Of a stretch of DNA of 64,000 nucleotides, positions 18,088-27,872 are shown one piece after another. A program made the translations under genes and the position numbers. The notes under the pieces were generated by a model. The model had not been told where the DNA came from. It saw nothing but the letters and a program-made list of their open reading frames with translations, and did no database searches. Position 1 is the stretch's first letter, and every line of letters starts with the position of its first letter. Source of the DNA: RUG11237 sp050874665 (GTDB lineage: Bacteria; Bacillota; Clostridia; Lachnospirales; Lachnospiraceae); the NCBI GenBank assembly GCA_050874665.1, contig JBNMLC010000003.1:1-64000 (forward strand), given 5' to 3'.

Positions 18088-18678
18088 CTACACGATTCTA
18101 GGCATCAGGTTCTTTTCCAGTCTCTGATTTAAAAGATGAATAACAGCTTCTACAACTGTATGACAAACTCCAACAATATACTTGCAATCTTCCATCGTAG
18201 ATTTTTTCACCTTCAAATATTCTTTATGTGCTTTCCATACATAATCAAGCAATGCTTCGGGTGTTTTAAAATTTTTTGCTTCTTTTCTATTCTTTTGTGC
18301 TTCTCCGCTCTGAATATATTCATTCAATGTATATTTCAGCTGTTTTTCATACTTGCAATGATCTTTTATACTTCCCTGATAGATATCATTATGAGGAAAT
18401 GTGAAATAATCTGCAATATAATGAATTACCTGACCTAAATTTCTAAAATAGGCTCTGGAATTTCTTGATGTAATATCGCATAATGTTGTCAGATCAAAAA
18501 TATAACGTTTGACATCATCAAAAGTCCCATTAATCTCATGTCTTTTCGTAAGAAAAGACGGCTTACAGTCCGGAAGAATACTTCCAAGATAAAACGCTTT
18601 TTTGTGTGCATTTAATTCTTCCAGCCCTATGGTTCCTACAATATACCTGGCAAGAGATATATGTGATTTCTTTCTCAT
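18088..18678 (-). CDS. Zinc-dependent phospholipase C family protein
   Basis: 196-residue protein from the ATG at 18678, which has GGAGG six bases upstream; the open frame extends 29 codons more without support. The pattern HISLARYIV near the start, FYLGSILPDCKPSF, NLGQVIHYIADYFTFPHND and the C-terminal YIVGVCHTVVEAV matches the zinc-dependent phospholipase C / S1-P1 nuclease-like family. His and Asp in GQVIHYIADYF and FPHND would bind zinc. It has no signal peptide, so it may not be an exported toxin-like enzyme; the substrate is unproven. Confidence 0.72.
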   Translation of the reverse strand: MRKKSHISLARYIVGTIGLEELNAHKKAFYLGSILPDCKPSFLTKRHEINGTFDDVKRYIFDLTTLCDITSRNSRAYFRNLGQVIHYIADYFTFPHNDIYQGSIKDHCKYEKQLKYTLNEYIQSGEAQKNRKEAKNFKTPEALLDYVWKAHKEYLKVKKSTMEDCKYIVGVCHTVVEAVIHLLNQRLEKNLMPRIV

Positions 18679-18809
18679 TTTGACCTCCACGTATTGTTGG
18701 CGGATTTTCACATCCAAAATTCTTAAGTTCACATCAATTGTAATCAATTGCAAATGAGAATGCAAGTCATTTTTATCTTTTTACCTAGTATTTACAAAAC
18801 CAAACCTAT

Positions 18810-21551
18810 TTATTCCCATTGCTTTACATAAACTTGTGCTACGGGCGATTTTTTTGATTCACTCACGGAGCCGCCTGCATTTATCTTTACAGCAGTCACC
18901 CGATAATATAGCGTCTGGTCGGATGCAATCTTTTTGTGAAGGTAGCCGGTAGTTCCTTTTTTGACCTCTGCCAGTTTTTTATACACCCCATCTTTTTCCT
19001 CTGCATAATAAATGATATACTTGTCCGCCTCTGATACTTTCGACCACTTTAGGCTGACAATTCCCACGTCTGGATTTGTTGCTGTAAGTTTTTCTACTTT
19101 TGAAAGTGGCATTGTAAACTTTACTCCCTTGCTGCTTTTTCCATAAAAGCCAAGTGTTTCATTCACAGATTTTACATAATAAGTGTAAGCCACTCCAAGA
19201 CTCAGACCCTGATCTGTTATCTTTGTTTTATCTGTAGTTGCAACCAGAACCATACTTCGCCCATTGGAACGATATACATTATATTTTTCTGCCCCAACCA
19301 CTGCCTTCCAACTTATCTGTACTTTATTTTTATTTCTTTTGACGTTAACATTTTCCGTACTTCCTAGCTGTGTTTTGATTTTCAGCACAGAACCTTGCTG
19401 CTTCTTTTCTCCATTATACGCTGTAATTCTATATTTATCCGTGACTGTCGTCTTTGTCACTACATGCTCTAAAACATACTCTGTTGTACTTTCCCTTTTT
19501 ATTTTTGCAACTGTTTCATATTGTTTTTTAGCCGGGTTATAGCATTCAATATAATAGCCTTCTGCACCATATACTCTGTCCCACGCAAGTGTGTCCTTTT
19601 GCGTCAAAGCATTTTTCTTTTGATCAAATTCATACTTTGTCTTGCTGACTTTAAATCCCGTTGGCGCAGTAAACCCAGTCTGGTATGTAATCTCGGCACC
19701 GGAGAAATATCGTTCGCTATTTTCTCCATTTTTATACGCTTTTATCTGAAATATATAAGTTCCGTTCTTGTTAAGCTCCTTTGTAAAGCTCAATTTTTTT
19801 GTATCTTTTAACAGTTTAAAGCCGTCACCTTCCACACCAGACTTATAATACACTTCGTATCCATCTGCATTAGCTACTTTTTTCCAGCTTACTTTTATTT
19901 TTTTTGCCGTAAGTCTGTCTACTTTAAGTTCAACGCTGCCCAAAGCACTTTTTACTGTAGCTACTTTTGAGTATTCTCCATATACCTTTTCCCCAGTCTT
20001 TTCATCATAATAGTATGCTTTTACTTTGTATTTATATATACTTTCAAAGGAAATATCCGTATCTGTCCATGTATTTCCTGTTACCCCTGCTACCATTTTA
20101 TATTTGCCGTTCCCTGTCTTTTTATAAATATCGTAGCCTGAAACGTATGACTTTGAAGCACTCATTGTTATTTCTATTGTATTGTTTCCTGCCAACTGCG
20201 CCTGCAGTTTTGCCTTAGGCACAGCAATGGTAATACTGTCTGACTCTGACATCGCTGTTGCAATTTCCTGCGAAACAAAACGATCCGCAACAATCACTTT
20301 ACGAATTTTGTAATAGTAATCCCCTATACCAATCGTTTTATCTAAGTAACTGCAATTTCCTTCTTTTGTACTTTTCACTCTGCCTACATAATGATAGGAA
20401 GATTTTTTATCCTTTTCTCCTCTATAAATTTCATAAACAGCATTTTCTTCCCCTGTCCAGAAAATTTCTGCCGCAGGCTTTTTAAATCCCGTATAATTTC
20501 CCTTTACATCTACAGCAGAATATGTTCTTTCTTTCACTTTATTGATGTATGGCGCTTCAAAATCATCCTCCTGCAATTGTTCTGTCACATCATCTCCCAC
20601 ATCATCCTTTTGGTTGTATGGACAAATGTTAATATTATAAACTGCCCCTGACTGCGGTTTATAATTCAATACGTATTTGTCACCCCGATAGCTAGTAGCC
20701 ACCTCTTCGTCATTAACACAAATGTCCACATAAGCAGTATGTTTTGCCTGCCATTGCATAACAATCTGATTTGTCTTTTCATCATATTTTACATCAAAAT
20801 CTTCAATTACAGCTCTATAATCCTCTACCTGATAGTTGATAGATTTCGCCGTTGTTGCTTCTTTCTTACCATTATATGGCACTACTTTATAGGTATGGCT
20901 GCTCAATGCTTCTAAATCTATTTCCATCACCAGTCTGTCACCTGTGACTTGTTCTGCCAACAGGATATCATCCTGATAAACATCCACATATGATATGTTT
21001 TCCCCATCCCACTCTACTAGAAGAATTTTCTTTTCTAAATCGTAATCTACATCTACGCTTTCTAATACAGCCGACTCGTAATCTACCGTAACAGCTACTT
21101 TTTCACCCGAAGTTTTATCCTTTAAAACTACTTCAAATGTATATTCCATTCCCTGATATGGAACTTCGTATACATAGGATGTTCTCCTATAATCTTCTTC
21201 CTCTAATTGATTATTCACATATATTTTTACACCAGCCTCTTCGGACATATCCCAGGTAAGTGTAATTTGCCTTGTTTTCTTGTTATATTCAGCCTTTACA
21301 TTGCTAATCTCAATTTCTGCTTCTTTTGACTCTTCTGCATCTTCTGCTTTCTCTCCATCTGCATCTGTTGTTACTTCTTCTAATGATTCTTCAGGTATTT
21401 CTTGCTCTACTGTCTGTTCAACTATTTCCTGTTCCATCTGCATTTGCGGTATCGTATTCTCTGTGGACGCTAAAGCTGTCACTTCTTCCCCTACAGAGCC
21501 ACCCAAAACGCTGCCTGCAATAATAATCGTCATACACTTCTTTAAATTCAT
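18810..21551 (-). CDS. Large secreted protein with repeated fibronectin type III domains
   Basis: 913-residue exported protein starting at ATG 21551 (GGGGTGA upstream), with signal peptide MNLKKCMTIIIAGSVLGGS. An acidic Glu-rich segment at 30-75 precedes a series of beta-sandwich units. The later ones are clear Fn3 domains with repeated motifs such as KVSWKKVANADGYEVYYK, ISWKAVVGAEKYNVYRS and LKWSKVSEADKYIIYY. There is no LPxTG sorting motif and no C-terminal membrane helix, so it may be secreted or attach through an unknown domain. A role in adhesion or carbohydrate contact is inferred. It forms a single gene unit between tcdA and the phospholipase-like gene. Confidence 0.85.
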   Translation of the reverse strand: MNLKKCMTIIIAGSVLGGSVGEEVTALASTENTIPQMQMEQEIVEQTVEQEIPEESLEEVTTDADGEKAEDAEESKEAEIEISNVKAEYNKKTRQITLTWDMSEEAGVKIYVNNQLEEEDYRRTSYVYEVPYQGMEYTFEVVLKDKTSGEKVAVTVDYESAVLESVDVDYDLEKKILLVEWDGENISYVDVYQDDILLAEQVTGDRLVMEIDLEALSSHTYKVVPYNGKKEATTAKSINYQVEDYRAVIEDFDVKYDEKTNQIVMQWQAKHTAYVDICVNDEEVATSYRGDKYVLNYKPQSGAVYNINICPYNQKDDVGDDVTEQLQEDDFEAPYINKVKERTYSAVDVKGNYTGFKKPAAEIFWTGEENAVYEIYRGEKDKKSSYHYVGRVKSTKEGNCSYLDKTIGIGDYYYKIRKVIVADRFVSQEIATAMSESDSITIAVPKAKLQAQLAGNNTIEITMSASKSYVSGYDIYKKTGNGKYKMVAGVTGNTWTDTDISFESIYKYKVKAYYYDEKTGEKVYGEYSKVATVKSALGSVELKVDRLTAKKIKVSWKKVANADGYEVYYKSGVEGDGFKLLKDTKKLSFTKELNKNGTYIFQIKAYKNGENSERYFSGAEITYQTGFTAPTGFKVSKTKYEFDQKKNALTQKDTLAWDRVYGAEGYYIECYNPAKKQYETVAKIKRESTTEYVLEHVVTKTTVTDKYRITAYNGEKKQQGSVLKIKTQLGSTENVNVKRNKNKVQISWKAVVGAEKYNVYRSNGRSMVLVATTDKTKITDQGLSLGVAYTYYVKSVNETLGFYGKSSKGVKFTMPLSKVEKLTATNPDVGIVSLKWSKVSEADKYIIYYAEEKDGVYKKLAEVKKGTTGYLHKKIASDQTLYYRVTAVKINAGGSVSESKKSPVAQVYVKQWE

Positions 21552-21682
21552 TTTTTCACCCCATCTTATGAATTTTGTTGGCACCTAGTTAGCTTATATT
21601 CAATTTGCTTCACGATTATTTCATCGGCATTTTTTACAATTTATTTATAGTATCGTGGAAATTGTCATACATTTTTCACAAT

Positions 21683-22399
21683 TTACTGCCACTTAATCAA
21701 ATCCTTTATCACCTCTCCCGCTATAATCAGACCTGCTACTGATGGCACGAAGGAAACACTCCCGGGAATCTGTCTGCGTGTAGCAGTCATCTGTTCCTCA
21801 CTTTCCTTTGGAACGAGTGGTTTTTCCTTCGAATACACAACCTTTAATTTTTCAATTCCTCTTTTCTTCAATTCCCGTCTCATTACTTTTGCCAATGGAC
21901 AGACAGACGTATCATAAATATCCGCCACTTCAAATGCCGTAGGATCCATTTTATTTCCTGCTCCCATAGAACTAATGATAGGAACTCCAGCCTTTTTTGC
22001 CTGTTCTGCCAAAGCAAGCTTTCCACTTACTGTATCAATGGCATCTATAATGTAATGATACTTTTTAAATTCAAACTGTTCCGCATTTTCCGGCAAAAAG
22101 AAGGTTTTATGGGTGTAAACCTGAATCTTGGGATTAATTTCTAAGATTCTCTCTTTTGCCACCTCAACTTTATCTCTTCCTACTGTCTTTTGTGTTGCAA
22201 GAATCTGCCGATTGATGTTTGTCACACTTACCGTATCATCGTCTATCACATCTATCGTCCCCACACCACTCCGTGCCAGGGCTTCCAGTGCATGTCCACC
22301 CACACCGCCAACGCCAAAGACCGCTACTCTTTTGTTTTTAAGACACTCGATTCCCTCTTGACCTATTAATAATTCCGTTCTGGAAAATTCATTTATCAT
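21683..22399 (-). CDS. tcdA: tRNA threonylcarbamoyladenosine dehydratase
   Basis: ThiF/E1-like protein that cyclises the t6A base at tRNA position 37 to ct6A. The ATP-binding motif GVGGVGGHALEALARSGV is near residue 32, followed by DDDTVSVTNINRQ. The C-terminal region has CPLAKVMRRELKKRG and GSVSFVPSVAGLI typical of TcdA/CsdL. I take ATG 22399 behind GAGGTGA, giving 238 residues; a GTG three codons further upstream overlaps the ribosome site. It lies 115 bases after metA on the same strand. Confidence 0.9.
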   Translation of the reverse strand: MINEFSRTELLIGQEGIECLKNKRVAVFGVGGVGGHALEALARSGVGTIDVIDDDTVSVTNINRQILATQKTVGRDKVEVAKERILEINPKIQVYTHKTFFLPENAEQFEFKKYHYIIDAIDTVSGKLALAEQAKKAGVPIISSMGAGNKMDPTAFEVADIYDTSVCPLAKVMRRELKKRGIEKLKVVYSKEKPLVPKESEEQMTATRRQIPGSVSFVPSVAGLIIAGEVIKDLIKWQ

Positions 22400-22524
22400 A
22401 TCTTTCACCTCTGATTTTGCCTATTCCCTCATTCCCAATTTTTTATCTTTTACTACACCATTTTTGTGTAAAAACATGCGATTTTGCGTGAAAATATGTG
22501 ACTTTCTAAAATCCTGCAAAACAT

Positions 22525-23457
22525 CTACTTTCCCAGTATTATCGAGTTGTCAATAAAGTCATACGGTGTCTGCTGGTATACATAGTAATTCAACCAGTTA
22601 GAATAAAACGCATCTGCATGAGAACGCCATTGCAATAAAGGTCGTTTGGTTTCATCATCATTCGGATAATAATTATAAGGTAATTCGATTGGAAGCCCCT
22701 TTGCCTTATCACGTTTATACTCTGTATCTAATGTCATTCTGTCATATTCCGGATGCCCCATAACAAAAATCTTTTTTCCATTTTCCGCCATAGCAAGAAA
22801 GACACCTGCCTGCTCGGATTCGGCCAACACAGTCAAGGCATCACAGTTATAAATCTGTTCTGCATCTACTGTGGTATGCCTAGAATGAGGTGCCATAAAT
22901 ACATCATCAAATCCACGCACCAACGGAACTTTCCGATTCAGTACATGATGCTCATAAATTCCAAACATTTTTTTCGGTAAAATGTGCTTCTTAATCCCAT
23001 AATGATAATACACTGCTGCCTGAGCACCCCAGCAAATATGGACAGTACTTGTTACATTTGTATTTGTCCAATCCATAATTTCTGTAAGTTCTTTCCAATA
23101 GTTAACTTCCTCAAACTCTAAATTTTCAACCGGTGCCCCTGTAATAATAAACCCGTCGAACTTTCGATTCTTCACCTCACTAAATAGTTCGTAAAACTTA
23201 TTTAGATGACTGGTAGGTGTATTTTTGGAAATATGTGATTCCACATATACAAAAGTCACATTAATCTGCAATGGTGTATTAGATAATGCCCGAAGCAATT
23301 GCAGCTCTGCATCCTGCTTAATCGGCATTAAATTCAAAATTCCTATTTCCAGAGGACGAATATCCTGATTTAATGCTCTGCTTTCATCCATCACAAATAT
23401 ATTTTCATTTTCCAGGATTCCCTTTGCTGGCAAATCCCCCTGTACTTTAATCGGCAT
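22525..23457 (-). CDS. metAA: Homoserine O-acetyltransferase (MetA family)
   Basis: Activates homoserine for methionine synthesis. Catalytic Cys142 (HICWGAQ), His235 and Glu237 (MGHPEYD) are in place, and the 310-residue length is standard. Residue 111 is Glu (GAPVENLEF). In the MetA family Glu at 111 goes with acetyl-CoA and Gly with succinyl-CoA, so I call acetyltransferase. It follows ligA by 20 bases, so it is likely co-transcribed with rluF and ligA. No SAM riboswitch or T-box lies directly upstream. Confidence 0.92.
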   Translation of the reverse strand: MPIKVQGDLPAKGILENENIFVMDESRALNQDIRPLEIGILNLMPIKQDAELQLLRALSNTPLQINVTFVYVESHISKNTPTSHLNKFYELFSEVKNRKFDGFIITGAPVENLEFEEVNYWKELTEIMDWTNTNVTSTVHICWGAQAAVYYHYGIKKHILPKKMFGIYEHHVLNRKVPLVRGFDDVFMAPHSRHTTVDAEQIYNCDALTVLAESEQAGVFLAMAENGKKIFVMGHPEYDRMTLDTEYKRDKAKGLPIELPYNYYPNDDETKRPLLQWRSHADAFYSNWLNYYVYQQTPYDFIDNSIILGK

Positions 23458-23477
23458 TTCAATTCCTCCCTACCTGC

Positions 23478-25421
23478 TTATTTTGTCATGGCAATTACTT
23501 CTTCTTCCGAAATGATTGGTACATTCAGTTCTTTGGCTTTTTTATTTTTAGACGAAGTTGAAGTTTTATCATTATTAATTAAATACGTGGTTTTCGAAGT
23601 AACACTTCCCGTCACCTTTCCACCGTTTTTTTCAATAAATTCTTTCATTTCACTGCGATTGTTGAAATGCTCAACGCTTCCTGTAATTACAAATACCATA
23701 TTTTCAAAGAAACTCTGCTTTTTTTCATTTTCTTCGATTTCTAATAATGTAAGTAATTCCAAAAATTGATTTCTGTTTTCTTCTTTTGCAAAATAATCGC
23801 AAAAGGATACAGCAATCACTTCGCCGATTCCATTAATTTGGCTTAAGTCCTCTTCACTGGCACTCATAATTCGTTCTGCATCCTGTTCAAATTCATTGCA
23901 GATAATCTTTGCGGTAGACAGTCCAACGTTGACAATTCCAAGGCTATATAATAGTCTTGGCATGGTCGTTTTCTTCGCTCTTTCAATACTGCCTATTAGA
24001 TTATTATAAGACTTTTCTCCAAATCCCTCAAGTGTAATCAGTTGTTCTTTATATCGTTCTAAGTGAAAGATATCTGCATATTTTTTGATAAATCCATAAT
24101 CTACAAATTTTTCCAATGTTGCCTCAGACAATCCTTCTATATTTAAAGCATCTCTGCTTACAAACAAAGTAAACGCTTTAATCCGCTTTGCCTGACACGC
24201 TTCATTTGTACAATATAAAGACTCTCCTTCTTTTACTTTTCGAATTTCCGTCACGCCACCGCATACCGGACATTTTTCCGGTATCTTAGCTGAGCCACTT
24301 CTTGTAAGATTTTCCCCAATTTGCGGAATAATCATGTTTGCTTTATATACCTTAATCTTGTCCCCTTCGCCTAATTGTAAAGAACGCATAACGCTGACAT
24401 TATGAACACTGGCACGGCTGACAGTAGTGCCTTCTAACTCTACTGGCTCAAACACAGCCACCGGATTAATCAAGCCTGTTCTAGAAGCACTCCATTCGAT
24501 TTCCAGCAATGTAGTTTCTGCCATTTCATCTGCCCATTTAAAGGCAATCGCATTTCTTGGAAATTTCGCAGTACGGCCTAACGACTGCCCATAAGCAATA
24601 TCATTCATTACTATTACAAGACCATCGGAAGGAAAATCATTCTGCGATATTTTTTCTGCAAATTCTTTCACTGTTTCTTCCATCGTTGCCTGTGTAACCT
24701 TTTTATATTCCACCACTTCAAAGCCCTGCTTTTTTAACCATAAGAATTGATTTTCTACAGAATTTTCAAAATCAACGCCTTCTGCCCGCACCAATGAAAA
24801 AGCAAAAAAGTTCACATTTCTTTTCGCTGTAATTTCATTATTCAATTGTCTCACAGAACCACTGCATAAATTTCTTGGATTCTTATATCTTTCGTCTGGA
24901 TTTTCTATCTCTGCATTGATTCTTTCAAAATCAGAATATCTTATGACCGCTTCTCCTCTTAAAATCACTTCTCCCCGATGCTCAATTTTCAAAGGAATGT
25001 TCTTAAATGTCTTTGCATTGTTAGTAATTACTTCTCCAATAATTCCATTTCCTCTCGTTACCGCCTTGACTAACTCCCCATTCTGGTATGTTAAAACTAC
25101 TGTCAAACCGTCCATTTTCCATGATAGTATAGCCTCCTGACTTCCCAGAAAACTTTTTAACCCTTCTACCTCCTTCGTTTTATCCAGGGACAACATGGGC
25201 GATTCATGAGCCTCCTTTGGAAGTTCTGACAGTGCCTCATATCCTACTTTTATGGTAGGACTTCCTGTCAGCACTATCCCCTCCTTATTTTCCAGCTCCA
25301 CTAATTCATCATACAGCCGATCATATTCTAAATTACTCATAATTTCTCTGTCTTCTGAATAATATGCTTTTGCCGCTTCATTTAACTTATCTGTTAACTC
25401 TCTGATTCTTTCTATTGACAT
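23478..25421 (-). CDS. ligA: NAD-dependent DNA ligase
   Basis: Seals nicks in replication and repair. The adenylation Lys is in SWKMDGLTVVL near residue 113, and VTRGNGIIGE is near 137. The OB fold is followed by a zinc finger (CPVCGG ... CTNEACQ, near 380-405), helix-hairpin-helix repeats (GFGEKSYNNL, INGIGEV) and a C-terminal BRCT domain (VFVITGSVEHFNN to the end). The 647-residue length is slightly short because the N-terminal Ia domain is compact. It overlaps the end of rluF by 35 bases. Confidence 0.95.
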   Translation of the reverse strand: MSIERIRELTDKLNEAAKAYYSEDREIMSNLEYDRLYDELVELENKEGIVLTGSPTIKVGYEALSELPKEAHESPMLSLDKTKEVEGLKSFLGSQEAILSWKMDGLTVVLTYQNGELVKAVTRGNGIIGEVITNNAKTFKNIPLKIEHRGEVILRGEAVIRYSDFERINAEIENPDERYKNPRNLCSGSVRQLNNEITAKRNVNFFAFSLVRAEGVDFENSVENQFLWLKKQGFEVVEYKKVTQATMEETVKEFAEKISQNDFPSDGLVIVMNDIAYGQSLGRTAKFPRNAIAFKWADEMAETTLLEIEWSASRTGLINPVAVFEPVELEGTTVSRASVHNVSVMRSLQLGEGDKIKVYKANMIIPQIGENLTRSGSAKIPEKCPVCGGVTEIRKVKEGESLYCTNEACQAKRIKAFTLFVSRDALNIEGLSEATLEKFVDYGFIKKYADIFHLERYKEQLITLEGFGEKSYNNLIGSIERAKKTTMPRLLYSLGIVNVGLSTAKIICNEFEQDAERIMSASEEDLSQINGIGEVIAVSFCDYFAKEENRNQFLELLTLLEIEENEKKQSFFENMVFVITGSVEHFNNRSEMKEFIEKNGGKVTGSVTSKTTYLINNDKTSTSSKNKKAKELNVPIISEEEVIAMTK

Positions 25422-26160
25422 TTTTCTCTGCTCCCGGTCGATTGTCAGAGTTCATCAGCAGACGTTTCAGTTCTGCTAATTCCTCGCCTTGAATCTCCCG
25501 ATATTCTCCTCTCTTTAAATCTCCCAGTCTGATATTCATAACACGGATTCGCTTCAACGCAACTACACGGTATCCAAAGTATTGACACATACGACGAATC
25601 TGCCTGTTTAAACCTTGTGTCAAAATAATCTTAAACGTATAATCATCTACTTTTTTTACTTTACTCGGTTTGGTCACAGCACCAATTTCGTCTAACGGAA
25701 CTCTGCCTCCCATTCCTTTTAAAAATTCGTCTGTCAGTTTCTTATTCACCTTCACAACGTATTCTTTTTCATGACCATTGGCACTACGCATCATTTTATT
25801 CACAATATCACCGTAATTCGTCAGAATAATCAACCCCTCTGAGTCCTTATCCAGTCTGCCTGCATAGTATACTCTCTCCGGATAATTAATATAATCAATA
25901 ATATTATTTTTTTCCTGCTTTTCAGCTGTGCATACAATCCCCTTTGGTTTATAAAAGGCGAGGAGTATTTTTTCCTGTTTTCTTTTTACTTCTTTTCCCC
26001 GAAAAAAAACATGCTGTGTTTCTTTTATATGCATACCCAATGCTGCCTTTTCTCCATCTACTTCTACCTGTCTCTGTTCAATATAACGGTCTGCCTCCCG
26101 CCTAGAACAAACTCCTGCTTCTGCCAAAAATTTATTTAATCTGATTGTCTCTTCTTGCAT
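25387..26160 (-). CDS. rluF: 23S rRNA pseudouridine synthase, RluF/RsuA family
   Basis: RNA-modifying enzyme of 257 residues: S4 domain at residues 5-50 (IRLNKFLAEAGVCSRREADRY) followed by a RsuA-type catalytic domain with the active Asp in YAGRLDKDSEGLIILTNYG near 100 and NRQIRRMCQYFG near 195. The sequence fits RluF (U2604) better than RluB or RsuA, judged by the short S4-catalytic linker. Start ATG 26160 is placed where homology begins; the frame continues 20 codons upstream. First gene of the rluF-ligA-metA set. Confidence 0.82.
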   Translation of the reverse strand: MQEETIRLNKFLAEAGVCSRREADRYIEQRQVEVDGEKAALGMHIKETQHVFFRGKEVKRKQEKILLAFYKPKGIVCTAEKQEKNNIIDYINYPERVYYAGRLDKDSEGLIILTNYGDIVNKMMRSANGHEKEYVVKVNKKLTDEFLKGMGGRVPLDEIGAVTKPSKVKKVDDYTFKIILTQGLNRQIRRMCQYFGYRVVALKRIRVMNIRLGDLKRGEYREIQGEELAELKRLLMNSDNRPGAEKNVNRKNQRVNR

Positions 26161-26218
26161 ACGTTCTCCATTCTGTAATTTTGTCATTTCTGCAATTATT
26201 ATGATTCCTCGCGTAAAC

Positions 26219-26246
26219 AAAAGACATGCGCTGCCACATGTCTTTT
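26219..26246 (-). terminator. Intrinsic terminator after the SH3 protein gene
   Basis: Stem AAAAGACATG / CATGTCTTTT (10 bases, 8-base loop) lies just past the stop of the SH3-domain gene, and the transcript continues as UUUUGUUU. It separates that gene from rluF. Confidence 0.8.
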
Positions 26247-26259
26247 ATCTTTCTCTTTA

Positions 26260-27537
26260 TTATCTTGTTTCTAAGAACTCTGTCTTAATATAAGCTTGCG
26301 TACCATTATAATCAATCTTTGTCCAGCCTTCGGCGTAGTCCATGATTTTCGTAAATTTATCTCCAGCATAAGCAACTCCGACCTTCTTTGAATCCTGACT
26401 CATGCTCTCTCTTATATTTACTGTTTCTTTTACATAGACAACTTCTTTATTTTCACTACTGCTGTTTTCCGTCATTTCCTTTGATACGGAACCGCTTGCA
26501 TCTGACGTAGCTTCCACAAAATCAGCCTTTACATAACCCGGCTGTCCTTTATAATTAATAGCAATCCAACCATCTTTTTCACCGGTCTTTTCCGCTACCT
26601 CACCGCCTTGCAACTTACCTATCGCATCTGCTGTTTCCGATGCCGCATTTCTTACATTAACATTTTCTTTGGCTTTCACATATAAGGCTGTGCTGTCCTG
26701 CTTTTGCTCTGCATTATTATCGTTCGTTTCTGTATTCTCTGTTGTTTCTTCCTTAGGCTCCTGCGTGTTTTCTGTTGTCTGCTCTGTTGTTTCTTGCGTG
26801 TTTTCTGCCGTCTGCTCTTTATTTTCTTCCGAAGTATTTGTATTTCCGCTCTCTAAACCTGCAACAAATTCCTTCAGTGACGCATCATCTGACAACGCCT
26901 GCTCATATCGTTTCTGGGAAGCCTCAAATAAATTTGCAACTTCTTTATCCTCTACTACGATATTTTGTATATATGACTTCATATCATCATCTAATTTATT
27001 TTGTATATATAAACTGCCATCCTCTTTTGTCAAAACATAAAATGACAATAAGCCCGGAGCTGTTGTATTGATTCCTACAAATTTTGCTTCATAGCTTGCA
27101 AAAACCACATAAGAATTTTCTTCTTTTCCAGGTTTCGTATAACAAACAATATTATTATAACTTTCTGTATATTCACTGCCCTTTTTTACAGCTTCTTCAT
27201 CTTCCGGAAGAACTTCTGCCAAAATTCCTTTTAATGTTTCTATATCATTGTTTGCCATAGAGGTAAAATACAACTGAACCAGTTTATTGACCTCTGGATA
27301 TTCTTCTGTACTCATGGAATTTGCCGGTTCTACATTTTCCGTTTTCTGTTCTTCTTTCTCTGCCTGTTCTGCCTGCTGTTCCTCTATAATCTCTGCCTGC
27401 TTCTGCTGGTCTATCTGATTTTCTTTATTTGAAAGTGCCACCAAAATAACTACTAACAAAATAAACGCAGCTGCACCGATAAGATATTTCCAATTGCTGC
27501 TTACAAACTTCTTTATGTTATCTATTGAAAATTTCAT
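26260..27537 (-). CDS. Membrane-anchored protein with two bacterial SH3 domains
   Basis: 425-residue protein: a short basic N-terminus and one membrane helix (residues 17-37, YLIGAAAFILLVVILVAL) anchor it with the rest outside. A Gln/Glu-rich linker is followed by a NTF2-like folded part (residues 80-215), a Thr/Glu/Asn-rich spacer with repeated TENTQE units, and two SH3b domains at about 285-345 and 365-425 (VNVRNAAS, GWIAINYKGQPGYVKADFVE). SH3b domains usually bind cell wall peptide. It lies downstream of tRNA-Arg and ends in its own terminator. Confidence 0.82.
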   Translation of the reverse strand: MKFSIDNIKKFVSSNWKYLIGAAAFILLVVILVALSNKENQIDQQKQAEIIEEQQAEQAEKEEQKTENVEPANSMSTEEYPEVNKLVQLYFTSMANNDIETLKGILAEVLPEDEEAVKKGSEYTESYNNIVCYTKPGKEENSYVVFASYEAKFVGINTTAPGLLSFYVLTKEDGSLYIQNKLDDDMKSYIQNIVVEDKEVANLFEASQKRYEQALSDDASLKEFVAGLESGNTNTSEENKEQTAENTQETTEQTTENTQEPKEETTENTETNDNNAEQKQDSTALYVKAKENVNVRNAASETADAIGKLQGGEVAEKTGEKDGWIAINYKGQPGYVKADFVEATSDASGSVSKEMTENSSSENKEVVYVKETVNIRESMSQDSKKVGVAYAGDKFTKIMDYAEGWTKIDYNGTQAYIKTEFLETR

Positions 27538-27601
27538 ATTAAATTAAACCTCCTGTGATTCAGGGCTGTATGTGCAATTCTTTTCAAACCTAAAACATAA
27601 T

Positions 27602-27674
27602 TGCGTCTGGAGGGATTCGAACCCCCGCCACACGGTACCGGAAACCGTTGCTCTATCCCCTGAGCTACAAACGC
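27602..27674 (-). tRNA. tRNA-Arg, anticodon CCG
   Basis: 73-base cloverleaf on the minus strand: acceptor GCGTTTG pairs with CAGACGC, D arm GCTC...GAGC, anticodon stem ACGGT/ACCGT with loop TTCCGGT (anticodon CCG), T loop GGTTCGAATCC, discriminator A. CCG reads CGG, a rare Arg codon in AT-rich genomes. No CCA is encoded. Confidence 0.93.
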
Positions 27675-27695
27675 AAAGTATTTACAACAAAAAGT

Positions 27696-27724
27696 ATATT
27701 ATCATATTTATAAGAGTTTTTCAA
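27696..27724 (-). promoter_or_regulatory. Promoter of tRNA-Arg
   Basis: Minus strand TTGAAA (27719-27724), 17-base spacer, TAATAT (27696-27701), 22 bases before the tRNA. Confidence 0.7.
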
Positions 27725-27872
27725 CGAAAAATTTTGAAATGTTTGTGAACTCCTATAACTCATAGCTAATAGCTTTGTTTACCTATGTGCAAAAAATTTC
27801 TATTAACTATGAGTGTTATTCTTGAAATCTTAACCATTAGAATGATCCATGTGTAACTTCTTTTCGGCCAAA

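Noticed and set aside
17868..18101. Frames on both strands over the tRNA-Glu region
   Set aside because: They cover the tRNA and its terminator, which explain the sequence fully.
21280..21588. 102-codon plus-strand frame across the start of the Fn3 gene
   Set aside because: Antisense to an acidic coding stretch; Glu and Ser codons in the gene produce long stop-free antisense frames.
22409..23477. SAM riboswitch or T-box controlling metA
   Set aside because: metA follows ligA by only 20 bases, and no leader with such elements exists in the gap on either side.
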